Notes: generated by a model not told the origin, from the letters alone. 64,000 bases of DNA from Astragalus membranaceus (GCA_039519185.1 CM076847.1:80761100-80825099); one strand, 5' to 3'. Positions 10,731 to 22,355 are shown, counted from the stretch's first letter. Made by a program: numbers and translations.

Positions 10731-11350
10731 GAAAGCTAGTACTAAAAAGAGAGAAAGCTAGATTTTATAAAGAGAGAATAGTGTCTCTAACCTTGATGAG
10801 CTTTCAGAAAGTTGTTTGTGAAAGTAAAGTGAGGGAGGTGAAAATAAAGTGAGCGTTGAGTGTTATTTATAAGGAATAGTTGGTGATTTTATCTTTCAGT
10901 GAGTAAACACGTCTCACTTATAGAAGCTTCTCTTTACATGCTTCCGTGGTTAAGAAATGAATCATTCGTTCCTTTTCTCTTTTTTTCTAGTTACTTATTT
11001 GCTATACTGGTAATAATAAAAGATGTATTTTCAGGTAAATAAAATTCTGCAGATATAATTTTGATCTTTATATTTTATAGGACTTAACGAACTAAGTTTC
11101 AAAATTTTCCGATAAGTTTGGACTTTTTAGTGCAGTACAATTTGTACTGACAGATACTTTTTAGCTATAATTTGATAGAGGTTTAAGTTCAAATATTTTT
11201 CATAACCTTCTATAATATTTCTCTCTAATCCTACAAAACTATTTTTCTTAAAAACGCTCTCTAGATACTAGACTAATTATTATTTCATTTAAGGTAAATA
11301 AAAAATTATAATACACACAAAGGCAGTAAAATTCAGGGTGTTACAAAGGA

Positions 11351-11972
11351 CAACAAGCACCTCACCCTTTTCCATCAACAACACACAATAACAACACCAA
11401 ATAGTCATCTAACCTAGGGTTCATCAAACATCAAAACAACAATTTAACACAATTTCAATTTCAAAATTAACATACACTTGTCACCAATTATCAATTCCAA
11501 TTAGACATTTTTCAATTAACAACTCTAACAAACATACACTTTTGAATTAACATCTCCAACAACATACACTTTTCATACGTTATTCAATTACATTTTTCAA
11601 TTTCAATTCAATTCCAATTACACATTTCTAATTAATAACAACAACAACAATTTTATTCTACAATTCTAAACACTATCTTAAACACATACAACAACCTTTC
11701 AAAATTCACAATCCTAAACACTAATATTAATCTTTCAAACAACAAAAATTTATTCTATAATAACATACACATTTAAAACTCACATTTCACAACTAAAAAC
11801 AACTAAACAAAAATCATTCCTAAAAGCAAAAATAAATAAAAACTAACCGTTTTGTGCCTATGCGAACTCCGGTGCGGTGGCTGTCCGGTGACTGTGCGAA
11901 CTCCGGTGGGTGGTAAGAAATATATTTGTGCTTATGGTGAGGAATGAGAGAGAGAAACGATTAGAGAGAAGG

Positions 11973-12012
<40 letters not shown>

Positions 12013-12150
12013 TGAGAATAAACAAACCTTGGTAGCGTGGACGGTGGTGGTGTGGACGGTGGTGGCGTGGTGGTGGCGGAGAACTGGGTGAGTGTGAGTG
12101 AGGTGAGAGTGAATGGTGGGAGAAGAGTGTGTTACGGAGATAGGAAAATT
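11351..12150 (-). other. CACTA 5' leader region
   Basis: This resumes the CACTA element beyond the solo LTR. The minus strand is CT- and CCACC-rich near 11860-12130 (reads CCACCACCGTCCAC), with a (GA)n run at about 11977-12008, then a long A/C-rich stretch without open frames. It resembles the untranslated first exon and intron of a CACTA transposase gene. No reliable splice sites could be fixed. Confidence 0.5.
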
Positions 12151-12482
12151 TAATTAAAATTAACGAGGGATAATTAGCGACGGATTTGAATATTAGCAAC
12201 AGAATTTAAATTTCACGCATTCCCAAACATTAGCGACGGAATAATAGCGACGGATTTTACTATTAGCGACGGATTTGGGAATCTTACGATTTCCAAGATC
12301 TGCCAACGGACCGTTAGCGACGGAATTGACTGTTAGCGACGGATTTGAATTTAAAAAAAAAAAAAGGCGCGCCTTGTAGCGACGGAAATGGCTGTCGCTA
12401 AATCCCTCGCTAAGTTGGATTTAGCGACAGATTGGGTATCCCTCGCTAAAATCCGTTGCTAATCCTGAATTTTTTTGTAGTG
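12150..12482 (-). repeat. CACTA subterminal repeats and terminus
   Basis: At least eight copies of TAGCGACGGA or close variants in both orientations (TCCGTCGCTA, TCCCTCGCTAA) lie between 12170 and 12460. The minus-strand end is CACTACAAAAAAATTCAGG at 12482. In En/Spm elements such motifs bind the second element protein and bring the ends together. Confidence 0.88.
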
Positions 12483-12550
12483 GTGGCCTATTATCAAAGT
12501 TCTTTTTTTTATTTTATATATGGGCATCATCAAAAATCAAACCTTAAATG

Positions 12551-12710
12551 CTTGGGCCCCTTAAGCATTTGGTCAGGGGTTCGATCTCTGGCCGGTGTGT
12601 ATGAAGAGATATCGCTTGGGAGAGGTCAGCCCTTAAATGAACTCCAGTACTTCGAGGGATTAGTCTCCACAGTCGCTATGGAGGATACTCGGGTTTACCC
12701 AAAAAAAAGT
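12551..12710 (+). mobile_element. SINE with perfect 14-bp target duplication
   Basis: The 160-bp body carries a pol III B-box (GGTTCGATCTC at about 12578) and ends in an A-rich tail (CCCAAAAAAAAGT). It is flanked by TCAAACCTTAAATG at 12537-12550 and again at 12711-12724. The A-box is not clear and the 5' end may be slightly truncated. tRNA-derived SINEs move with LINE enzymes, which agrees with the adjacent LINE insertion. Confidence 0.85.
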
Positions 12711-12949
12711 TCAAACCTTAAATGAGCAATTGGTTGTAAAAATTCATATACCGTAAGAAAATTCAATTAAAACAGCAAATTTTTCAATTCAATTCATATA
12801 ACGATGGTCTCTCTTCTTGCTTTACTATTTACTAATTTGACCCCGAAAACAAAAAAAGTTCAATGCCAATAGAGGCACATTTCCGATCATTCCATCCATT
12901 TTGCTTTACTAATTCACTTCTATATCACTTTCATCACTCCCTTCAATTT

Positions 12950-14031
12950 TTTGGAAGGATCAATGCCTAGGCATAGAGCTTTTATTCAAAGTTTTTCCGT
13001 TGTTATGTGATGGGGAATGGCAGCAGCAGCAGCTCTTGGTGGCTGACTTGGGTGCTTGGAATGGTGAAGTTTGGGTGTGGTCTACGTACACCGTGGCAGC
13101 ATCACACGGATTCGGTTCGGGTGGCTGAAGGCCAAATTTTGGACAGCATTTTACAGTCAGTTAAGCCGACTATAGGAAGGAAAGACGCATGGCTATGGCC
13201 ACATGATACTTCCAAGAGTTTCACGGTAAAATCTTTTTATCATCAGCTGTCTTGTAGTGACATATCTTCCAATATTTCGAACCATCAACACTTGTTAGGG
13301 GGACTATGGAAATTTATTGTCCCTTCGAAGGTTGTAGTTTTCGGGTGGAGGTTTTTGTTAGATTCCTTACCAGTGCGTGAGCAGCTGTTGCATAAGAACG
13401 TCATCCACTCCGAGCTAGAAGTTGGTTGTTCGTTTTGTAATTCCTCTCGCGAGTCTGTCGAACATTTTTTCATCACTTGTGGTTTTGCGCGTTCTGTTTG
13501 GCATATTGTTGGTACTTGGCTAGGTGTTGACGTGGATGTCTCTCTGGGTGTGGAGGATTTCGTTAGTAATTGTGGCCAGTGGTGTACGGGGAAGAAAGCA
13601 AAGCAGGTGAAACATCTCTTCTGGTTAACTACTTGTTGGAGCATTTGGCTAGCTAGGAACGGAGTCATATTCAAAGAGGAGGAACCAAATATAGAGGGGG
13701 TTGTTAACCGGATCAAGAACTTATCTTGGAGTTGGTGTCTTTATAAACTCAACTGTAATTCATCTTTGTATGTATCTCTATGGTGGTCTAACCCACTTAC
13801 ATTCCTTAACAATCTGTAATCTAGTAGGGGAAGAAACAGTGGGCTAGGTTGATGTTTTCTCACTGTGGTGCAGGTTGTACGAGGTACTCTTTTTCCTTCC
13901 TGAGTCTTTTTCCCATTGGGTTTTAGCTCAGGGAGGTTTTAAGGAGACTCTCCCCCTTTCCTATATCTCCATTGTAAGGGTTGGGCACCCCTTGTGCTCC
14001 TTTCAATGAATTTTTTGCTTATAAAAAAAAA
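12950..14031 (+). mobile_element. 5'-truncated L1-type LINE with 17-bp target duplication
   Basis: A 1.08-kb body is flanked by ATCACTCCCTTCAATTT at 12933-12949 and 14032-14048. The body ends in a short poly(A) (ATAAAAAAAAA). It holds only the end of ORF2 and the 3' UTR, as expected when target-primed reverse transcription stops early. Confidence 0.93.
13007..13819 (+). pseudogene. LINE ORF2 C-terminal fragment (zf-RVT domain)
   Basis: A 270-codon open frame. The zf-RVT (reverse-transcriptase zinc-binding) domain is seen in order: DAWLWPHDTSKSFTVKSFY, LWKFIVPSKVVVFGWRFLLD, a cysteine cluster (CSFCNSSRESVEHFFITC) and LFWLTTCWSIWLARNGVIF. Endonuclease and reverse-transcriptase domains are lost by 5' truncation. 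The apparent ATG at 13007 is internal to the ancestral frame, so no protein is expected from it. Confidence 0.88.
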
Positions 14032-14204
14032 ATCACTCCCTTCAATTTCACTATGCAGTATTCAACACTTGCGTATTTAATATGGTGATGATAATGTCCA
14101 TGATGCCTCTTTTCTCCTTTCGTAATCATATAAATTAATTTAATTAATTACCTATCTAAACTTTCGGTTGTGGATCACTATTTGTTTTGACAATCATATA
14201 TATA

Positions 14205-14565
14205 CACTACAAAAAATAACGCAGGATAAGCGACGGAAACCAAATCTGTTGCAAAATTTAACTTAGCGAGGGATTTAGCGACACATAATTCCGTCGCTAA
14301 ATTGGTGCGCTTTGTTTTAAAAAAATAAATCAAATCCGTCGCTAATTAAAAAATCCGTCGCTAAAAATCTGTCGCAAAAATGACGTGACTGTTGCCAGTT
14401 CTTGGAATACGTGAAAGAATCAAATCCGTCGCTAAATTTGAATTCCTTCGCTAAAAATCCGTCGCTAAAAAATGACGTGACCGTTGGCAGTTCTTGAAAT
14501 GCGTGAAAGAATCAAATCCGTCGCTAAATTTGAATTCTGTCGCTACAAATCCATTGCTACCCTTA
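14205..14565 (+). mobile_element. Second CACTA terminus with subterminal repeats
   Basis: Begins CACTACAAAAAATAACGCAGG at 14205, then carries AAATCCGTCGCTAA-type repeats ten or so times. A duplicated block also recurs (ATGACGTGACYGTTG.CAGTTCTT, about 14380 and 14472). It faces the first CACTA end (12482) head to head, 1.7 kb apart, and belongs to the same repeat family. No matching second terminus (TTTTTGTAGTG) was found downstream, so only one end of this element is visible. Confidence 0.8.
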
Positions 14566-16037
14566 TTTTTTTCATTACCACCGTAAACCCTCCTCACTTC
14601 TCTCTTCACTCCTCTTTTCTCTTCTCTCACTCATTTTTCTCTTTTCTCTCCTTCAACCTCCAACAACCTCCTTCACCACCATCTCTCCGCCACCATTGCG
14701 CCACGCCGCCACCATAACCTTCTCCATTTTCTCTCACTCACCAACGAAACCGTCTCATTTTCTCTCACTAACGAACCGGTCTCCCTCTCTCTCCTCATTG
14801 GTTAATCTTAAAAAATAGTCTTATAAGCTACAAAATAGTGTTTCAAAGGTTTATTCTTTTTCTCATAGTGCTCAATTTTTTCGATTGCAGGTATAGAGAC
14901 TGGTGGAAATGGGTTGCAGTTACTGATAGAGGAATTCTTTTGGTTTTGGATTGGAAGGGCAAGTTTCTGTGAACCCTAAATCTATTTATCTATTTATTTG
15001 CTTTCCATTTATGATTTAGGGGCTGATTCATTTTAGTTGTTATTAAACAGAAAAAATTTGATGTCTGATGTCTGCTGCTAAGTGGTTAACAACACATTGA
15101 ATTTTCCAGGATTTTACTTCATGTTGTCGTTGGTTCACTGAATCTGCAATTTTCCCTTCTTTTTGCTTCGTGAGGTAATTCTTGTGGCATAAAAAAAACA
15201 GGTTTTTTTTAAAAAATTAAATTAAATCCGTTGATAATTTAGTTGTAGTTTCTATTTACTTCGTTGATAACAATATGCTTCTGAAGTAATGAGAAACTTC
15301 TTGACTTTTAACCGACTTTGGAGTTCTACGAATTTTAAAAGACTTTGCAGGAACTTCTTGACTTTTAAGACTTTGTAGGAATTGCAAGACTTTTTAATTT
15401 GAATTTTGATAGGCGCATCAAAATTCATAGGATTTGAAAATACTAACGATATCGAAGGAGAACTCAATACATATCTAACACATGTAATATTAATAGGCGC
15501 ATCAAATATATATGTGACACACGTAATACTACCAAGATATTATAGATATTTTAAAATATACTATTTCTTTTTGGATTATATTGTAAAAATTGTCAATTAT
15601 TATTATGTTCATAAAGAGCCTTCATTTACCCTATATACTGAAGCAGAATGAGCAAGTGAAAATTAACCAAATATTTGTAACGTTTCACTTTGTTGGCAAG
15701 ATTTATTCTCAACAATTATTTCAATATAATATAAAATTTATTTTATTTATATACTTTCTATCCAATTATTAGATCTCGGTTATTTTTCTCAGTATACTAT
15801 TTACGCTATTAATCTGCACAAACAATACCTTATCTGTATTTTCAATAAACATTTAGTATTTGTCAAAAAAATAAACATTTAGTATATATATACTAAATTT
15901 AAAACAATTAACATGATTTGTTGTTATTGCATTTTATTAATTTAAGATACACTTTGATTAACTTCTTTTATTTATTTATCAATTATGTTAATTTTTTTAC
16001 AAAATTATTCAAATTTAATAGAATAGCAAAATTACTT
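14566..16037 (+). other. CACTA leader-like DNA and AT-rich sequence, no gene seen
   Basis: 14580-14810 is a CT-rich leader (CCTCCTTCACCACC..., TCTCACTAACGAACC) like the one in the first CACTA element, followed by intron-like sequence with a good acceptor near 14890 (GATTGCAG). From 15250 there is AT-rich DNA with small direct repeats (TAGGCGCATCAAA at about 15411 and 15495). Nothing codes for a recognisable protein. Confidence 0.45.
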
Positions 16038-16065
16038 CCCGTGCAACGCACGGGTTGCATACTAG
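16038..16065 (+). mobile_element. Helitron 3' terminus
   Basis: The hairpin CCCGTGC-AAC-GCACGGG (16038-16054) stands 7 bases before CTAG (16062-16065), and T follows. A GC stem shortly before CTRR next to a host T is the defining 3' end of Helitrons, and this CCGTGC stem is common in plants. The 5' end (TC after a host A) could not be placed upstream. Confidence 0.78.
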
Positions 16066-16194
16066 TATATTCTTCAAAGTTGAATGTATGTCTTAAAGTC
16101 CAAGGAATAAATTCTAAGACCTTGGAATACTCATCTCTGTTTTCCCTTGCATTGTGACTTCTGCTTCACAATTAAGGAGGGAATTCCAACGAAT

Positions 16195-17135
16195 CCCCAT
16201 CTTCCTAACTTAATTGGGGGACACCACTACACCAGCACCTTAGCAACAATCTTCAACCTTCTTGGTTGGCATTGAATTAGTCATCATATCAGACCAGTTC
16301 AAGTTTGTATGGATTTTCTCTATCTTCAATTTATTCTCATCCAACGCTTCTCGTATCCAATGATAGCAAATGTCAATATGTTTTGAGCGTGAATGGAACA
16401 CAGGGTTCTTGGCTAGCTAGGTGGATGGTACTTTGATTATCACAGTTCACCACATAATCCACTTGATCATGTCCCAACTCTCTTAGAAAGCTCTTCATTC
16501 ATAACATCTTGCAAGCTTGAGTGACTGCAACGTACTCTGCTTCAAAGGTGGACAATGTCACATATTTTTGAAGCTTTGACTGCCAAGAAACCACTCCCCC
16601 TGCAAAAGCAATCAGATAACCAAACGTTAACTTCCTTGAATCCACATCTCCCGCCATACTTGAGTCTGAATATCCAATGAGCATTCGATTTCCATTCCCA
16701 AATCACAAGCTTCTTTTTGGAAGTACCTGTCAAATATCCATTTAACAACTTCTCAATGCTCCTTCCCTGGGTTTGATAAGAATCTGCTCACAAATCCTAC
16801 AGCATAACCAATATCTAGTCTTGTGCAAACCGCTGCATACATAAAGCTTCCCACAACAGAAGAATAGGGCACCTTGTTCATTTTTCCTTTTTCCTCTTCA
16901 TTCTTTGTAAATTGTGACTTGCTAAGTTTGAAATGTCCAACTAATGGAACACGCGCGGGTTTGGCATTGTGCATGAAAGCTTTCGAGAATCTTCTCAACG
17001 TAGTCTTCTAGATACCCACAATATTTTTTTGGAACGATCTCTAGAAATTTTCATTCCATGACTTAATAACTATTGGTCAAACGTATGCACCGAGCAAACA
17101 TATCATTTATTTTTTGATATGTTTTGATATTAATC
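16195..17135 (-). pseudogene. Copia pol fragment (end of RT and RNase H)
   Basis: On the minus strand, in several frames: KISRDRSKKILW, HNAKPARVPLVGHFKLS, YSSVVGSFMYAAVCTRLDIGY, then RNase H (GYSDSSMAGDVDSRK; WQSKLQKYVTLSTFEAEYVA) and its tail (CDNQST-like, AKNPVFHSRSKHID-like). This is the C-terminal third of a Tork-like copia polyprotein with frameshifts. The upstream part is missing, and the right side ends near the insertion site of the next element. No LTR belonging to it was recognised. Confidence 0.8.
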
Positions 17136-17162
17136 GGGTTATGCGGTTTAGCTAGTGATTAC

Positions 17163-17321
17163 TGTTGGGATAATTTGTAATTCATGCTTATTTGTATTTT
17201 GTTGTTTTTAGTAAATTTGTAATAAGGGGTAATCTAGTACTTTCCATTGTAATTGAATTTGGTTTAATTTTGCATTTGGTTGTAATTTCAGTTTGCTAAT
17301 GTGGTTGAAATGTATCCAATT

Positions 17322-17401
<80 letters not shown>

Positions 17402-17659
17402 GTAATGACATTTTGTTACATAGTTAGTGAATATACAGATTTTACAATTTCATTTTACTATAGCGTCTGGTGTGTGTGTGTGTGTGAGTGACTAAGGCGT
17501 GAGTCACGTGCATTGCACATTCTCATCTCTCTCTCTGTTGCGTCGTGGGCTCTGGGGGTGGGTGTGGCGATTGAGCCACCAAACCCTAGATCTTCTTCTC
17601 CTCTCCGTTTCTCCCTCTCTGTCTCTGTAAATCTGTGCATGAAATCATGAGATTCAACA
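17163..17659 (+). repeat. 5' LTR of copia element (497 bp)
   Basis: TGTTGGGATAATTTG...GATTCAACA. Contains (TA)n at 17324-17399 (76 bp) and only 17 bp of (TG)n at 17470-17486. Primer-binding site TGGTATCTAGAGC follows at 17660-17672. Confidence 0.92.
17324..17399. repeat. (TA)n microsatellite in 5' LTR
   Basis: 76 bp of TA; the matching tract in the 3' LTR is 54 bp (21873-21926). It produces spurious Ile-Tyr open frames. Confidence 0.97.
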
Positions 17660-17672
17660 TGGTATCTAGAGC
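17660..17672 (+). other. Primer-binding site
   Basis: TGGTATCTAGAGC starts at the base after the LTR. It is one base off the usual TGGTATCAGAGC complement of initiator tRNA-Met. Confidence 0.85.
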
Positions 17673-17844
17673 TTTGTTGTGAGGCCTGGGAAACACGAGC
17701 GAAAGATGAGTTTGTGTGAGATCTCGTAACTTCAAATCTCATCGGTTTGAAGTGCGAATCGAAAAGAATCACTCTTTGATTTCTAGGGTTAGGGTAAACA
17801 CGAGTGTCAGTGAGATCCTTAAGTGAGCGAAGCACAGATCCACG

Positions 17845-19068
17845 ATGAACGGAGGAAACTGAGGATTTAACACACATCTCCTTGTCTTCGACAGCTCTAA
17901 CTGGAATCGGTGGTCGATCCAGATGAGAGTGCTGTTCGGAGCACGGGATGTGTTAGATCTGGTGAGCGACGGCATGACTGTGCTCGCAGAGAACGCAACG
18001 GAGGCGCAACACAGAGCGCACCGTGAACGGGGGAAGAATGACCAAAAAGCACTTTTCTACATCCACCAGTGCGTAGATCCAAAGGTCTTCGAGAAGATTG
18101 CTGAGTCAACGACTGCGAAGGCTGCTTGGGATACGTTAGTGAGGTGCTACGGTGGCGATGAGAAGGTGAAGAAGGTCAAGCTACAGTTACTGCGTAAGCA
18201 GTACGAGCTACTGCAGATGAAGACCGGCGAGAAGGTTGGTGGCTACATATCTCACGTAGTCACTGTTACTAATCAAATGAAGGCTTGTGGAGAAGTTATC
18301 ACAGAGCAAACCCTAGTTGAAAAGGTACTTCGTTCCCTGTCTGAACAGTTTGACTACATAGTAGTAGCTATAAAACAAGCTAAGGATACCTCTGCATTTA
18401 CAATAGAGGAATTGCAAGGTAACCTAGAAGCGCATAAGATGCGTATACAAGACAGAGGGCCTGTGAAGGAAACTGAACGGGTTCTCAAGGCTCAAACCAG
18501 TAAGAAAGGGACTGGTGACAAGTCAAATTGGAAGGAGAACAAGTGGAAGAACAAAAAACAGCAATGGTTGAACAAGAAGAACACAGACACTGGTACTGCA
18601 GAGAAGGGGGACTCTGCAAGTAAGGGAGGGAAGAAGTACTACAGCAACCAGAATGAGAAGGGGAAATTTGATAAGAAGAAGGTCAAGTGCTTCAAGTGCG
18701 ACAAGTATGGGCACTTTGCAGATGAGTGCTGGTCCAACAAGGAGAACCAGAAACAAGAGGCTAATATAGCCAAGGGTGATTCAGATGATGACCCTGTGCT
18801 ACTGATGGTGACAACTGCAAATGATTCAGTGGTGGAGGAACCATGGTACATGGAGACAGGGTGCTCCAACCACGTGACAGGCAATAGGAGGTGGCTGACA
18901 AATTTTGACAGCAGCAAGAAAACAAGAATCAGATTGGCTGATGACAGATACTTGCAAGCAGAGGGCATGGGGAACATCTTAGTGAAGAAGAATGATGGCA
19001 AGTCAGTGGTAATAGAGGAGGTCTGGTATGTACCTGGGATGAAGAGCAACCTGATGAGCGTGGGGTAA
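17845..19068 (+). pseudogene. gag: Gag and start of protease, copia element
   Basis: The natural start is the ATG at 17845 (MNGGN), but codon 6 is TGA (17860-17862). The frame then stays open to 19068. The capsid (UBN2) domain runs from VFDSSNWNRWSIQMRVLF through LRKQYELLQMKTGEKVGGYI. A CCHC knuckle (CFKCDKYGHFADEC) lies near 18690-18731. The protease motif reads WYMETGCSNHVTG, where the catalytic Asp of the normal DTG has become Glu. A stop follows SNLMSVG. The capsid could in theory be made only from an internal start such as 17923. Confidence 0.85.
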
Positions 19069-19828
19069 CTCATTGAGAAGGGCTTCATTCTGAAGTCTCA
19101 CGTGGAGAAAAATAGGACATTCAAAGTCAGCATCAAAGCAGCTGAGACACAGTGCTTTGCTACAACTGAAGAAGCAAGTGACAGTGCCTTATGGCACAAG
19201 AGGTATGGTCACCTAAACTTCAAAAGTTTAGGTCATTTACATTCAAAGAATTTGGTTGTATGAGTTCCTGCAGTAGCTGCAGTTGACAAAACTTATGATA
19301 TTTGTATGAGAAGCAAACAAACAAGGCTGCCTTTCACATCAGAATTGCCACCAAGGGCAACACATGCCTTAGGTGTGGTACATTCTGATGTGTGTGGGCC
19401 CTTGGAAGTCCCTTCCCTAGGAGGAAACAAGTATTTTGTTTCCTTTGTAGATGAATACACTAGGGTGACTTGGATTTATCTGATCAAAGCAATGAGTGAA
19501 GTGCTTGATCAGTTTAGGAAGTTCAAAAACTATGCTGAAAAGCAGAGTGGCTGCCAGCTTAAGATTCTCAAAACTGAAGGTGGAGGGGAGTACAACTCAG
19601 CAGAGGTGGTCTGCTAAGAAGCCAAGTGTAAGACACTTAAGGGTATTTGGTGCACTGTGCTACAAGCACATTCCTGATGAGAAGAGGAAGAAATTGGATG
19701 ATAAGAGCAGTCCAATGATCTTAGTAGGTTACCATTCAACTGGAGCCTACAAGCTGTATTGCCCAGCAACCAACAAAATTGAATTCAGCAGGGATGTGGC
19801 TGTCAGGGAAGCTGAAATGTGGGACTAG
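19069..19828 (+). pseudogene. Integrase, internally deleted
   Basis: The GAG-pre-integrase motif (ALWHKRYGHLNFKSLGHL) is followed by a stop and the core start (VHSDVCGPLEVPSLGGNKYF, first catalytic Asp present). The second catalytic site reads KTEGGGEYNS, with Glu in place of Asp. Right after it the frame jumps to KKPSVRHLRVFGALCY, so the segment carrying the third catalytic residue has been lost. The tail (ILVGYHSTGAYKLY) is conserved. No active integrase is possible. Confidence 0.85.
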
Positions 19829-19864
19829 GACAATGGCAAAGTCAAGAATGTCACACCAGAACCT

Positions 19865-20677
19865 GTGCTGTTCGAAGAACCTGAAACTGAAGCACCAGTT
19901 CAGGAACAAGAACCTGCTCCTGCTGACACTGAAGTGCCTCAGCAACAACAGGAAGACAGTGATTCTGATTCAGAGGAGGAACAGGTGGTACAAGGCAGGC
20001 CTCAGAGGCAGAGGGTGCCTCCAAGAAGGCTAGCTGAGTATGACCTGATTGAAGACAACCAAGTTGACAGTGAAGGGGAGCTGATTCAGCTTGCAATGTT
20101 GGCTGATACTGAGCCACTCAGCCATACAGATGCATTGAAGGAAGGAGTGCGGGTGGCTGCTATGAAAGAAGAGCTCAGTTCAATAGAGAAGAACAAGAGC
20201 TGGGAATTGACTGAGCTGCCTAAGAATAAGAAAGCAATAAGTGTCAAATGGGTGTATAAGGTGAAGCTGAACTTAGATGGCACAATTGCAAAACACAATG
20301 CTAGATTAGTAGCAAAGGGATTCCTTCAAAGGGAAGGACTTGATTACTTTGAAGTATTTTCCTCAGTTGCTAGACATGAGACAATTAGGATGGTAATTGG
20401 TCTAGCTAGCAATAAGGGATGGGGACTACACCACTTAGATGTCAAGTCAGCCTTCCTAAATGGTCCATTGGAAGAGGAGGTGTATGTGCTGCAGCCTCCT
20501 GGATTTGAGAAGAAAGGAAGGGAACATCTAGTGTATAAGCTGCATAAGGCTTTATATGGCCTTAAACAAGCCCCCAGGGCATGGAACAAGAAGATAGATG
20601 CCTTCTTCCATGAACTAGGCTTCAAGAAGTGTATAGTGGAGTATGGAATCTATGTGAAAAATTATGATACAGGATAG
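19865..20677 (+). pseudogene. Reverse transcriptase, N-terminal part
   Basis: A Glu/Gln-rich linker (about 90 residues) precedes RVT_2 motifs: SWELTELPKNKKAISVKWVY, ARLVAKGFLQREGLDYFEVF, HHLDVKSAFLNGPLEEEVYV, ALYGLKQAPRAWNKK. The frame stops at 20677, just before the YVDD catalytic box. That box can still be read at about 20695-20712 in a shifted frame (VDDILITG), so one indel or stop separates the palm domain from its active site. Confidence 0.87.
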
Positions 20678-21656
20678 AAAACACTGATCTGCCTCTATAT
20701 GTTGATGACATTCTGATCACTGGCAACAATGTCTCTGAAATCAGCAAGTTGAAGAAACAGCTGAAAACAGAGTTTGAAATAACTGATCTTGGAAGGGTGA
20801 ATTACTTCTTTGGAATGCAGTTTGTGTATGAAGACAATGGGATAATACTACATCAGGCTAAGTATGCTGGGGAGATCTTAAAGAGGTTGAAATGGCAAAC
20901 TGTAGGGCTGCTGTGACACCAGCAGAAACAAATCTGAGACTGGAAGCAGATGCAGAAGGTGAAGATGTGGATCCTACTCTGTTCAAACAGCTTGTAGGAA
21001 GCCTGAGATACTTGTGCAACACAAGGCCTGACCTGAGCTATTCTGTTGGAGTAGTAAGCAGGTTCATGAGTAAGCCAAAAATGACTCACTACCTTGCTGC
21101 AACAAGGATTTTGAGGCACATTAAAGGCACAATCAGAACTGGGATTCTGTTCCCAGCAATGAAGAAATCTGATGAAGATGGTGACAGTTTGGTGGGATAT
21201 TCAGATGCAGACTGGTATGGGGATAAGGTGGATAGAAGGTCCACAACTGGGTTTGTGTTCTTGTGGAACAATGCTCCAATCTCTTGGTGTTCCAAGAAGC
21301 AACCTGTGGTTGCACTATCCTTTTGTGAATCTGAATATATAGCTGGTGCAGTTACTGCATGTCAAGCAGTGTGGCTGAACACACTGATGCAGCAACTGCA
21401 GATTTCTGTGGCAAGGCCAATCACATTGCTGATAGACAACAAATTAGCAATTGATTTGGCCAAGAACCATGTGCTACATGGGCGTAGCAAACATATTGAT
21501 ACTAAGTTCCATTTCCTGCGTGAACAGGTTGAGAAAGGCTGCATTGCAGTGAGTTACTGCAACACTCAGCAACAGGTAGCAGACATCATGACCAAAGGGC
21601 TGAAAACAGATCAGTTTCTGAAGTTGAAGACAGATATGGGGATGACCAATTTCTGA
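20678..21656 (+). pseudogene. Reverse transcriptase end and RNase H
   Basis: After the shifted VDD box, an open stretch from 20892 reads VGSLRYLCNTRPDLSYSVGV, then RNase H: GYSDADWYGDKVDRRSTTGF, CESEYIAG (catalytic Glu), LIDNKLAIDLAKN (catalytic Asp) and HGRSKHIDTKFHFLREQVEK, ending at 21656 (GMTNF). The RNase H domain itself is intact by eye, but it cannot be joined to the catalytic half of reverse transcriptase without frame repair. Confidence 0.85.
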
Positions 21657-21699
21657 AGCAGATTCTGCTGCTGTCACAGATGCTGCTGCTGAAGCATTC

Positions 21700-21711
21700 A
21701 TTAAGGGATGG
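21700..21711 (+). other. Polypurine tract
   Basis: ATTAAGGGATGG immediately precedes the 3' LTR. Plus-strand cDNA priming site. Confidence 0.7.
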
Positions 21712-22336
<625 letters not shown>

Positions 22337-22355
22337 ATTACATCCATACAAACAA

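Larger units (their letters stand above)
7880..11345 (-). mobile_element. Solo LTR, probably Ty3/gypsy Tekay type (3466 bp)
   Basis: The ends are TGTAACACCCC... and ...GGGTGTTACA, a perfect 10-bp terminal inverted pair with TG/CA boundaries. The five bases before (AAGGA, 7875-7879) equal the five after (11346-11350), which is a clean LTR-type target duplication. No gag, pol, primer site or polypurine tract lies inside, so it is a solo LTR left by LTR-LTR recombination. Read on the minus strand the start TGTAACACCCTGAATTTT resembles Tekay/Del chromovirus LTRs, hence the strand call. Both family and strand are inference from end sequence and length. A MITE and several microsatellites have added length. 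Confidence 0.82.
6459..12482 (-). mobile_element. CACTA (En/Spm) transposon, truncated at its 3' side
   Basis: Read on the minus strand, the element starts at 12482 with CACTACAAAAAAATTCAGG, has subterminal repeats containing TAGCGACGGA, a long leader, then a transposase gene from 7624. It is cut off at 6459 by the SIRE LTR, so the second terminus is missing. A solo LTR (7880-11345) sits inside it. Removing that LTR and one AAGGA duplication rejoins the leader. The transposase carries stops, so the copy is dead, although its intact terminus could have been recognised in trans before truncation. Confidence 0.85.

Noticed and set aside
13285..13716. 143-codon minus-strand frame over the LINE
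   Set aside because: Shadow of the plus-strand zf-RVT frame; no domain.
17208..17411. Ile-Tyr repeat frame (also at 26237-26428 and 42542-42784)
   Set aside because: Translation of (TA)n tracts.
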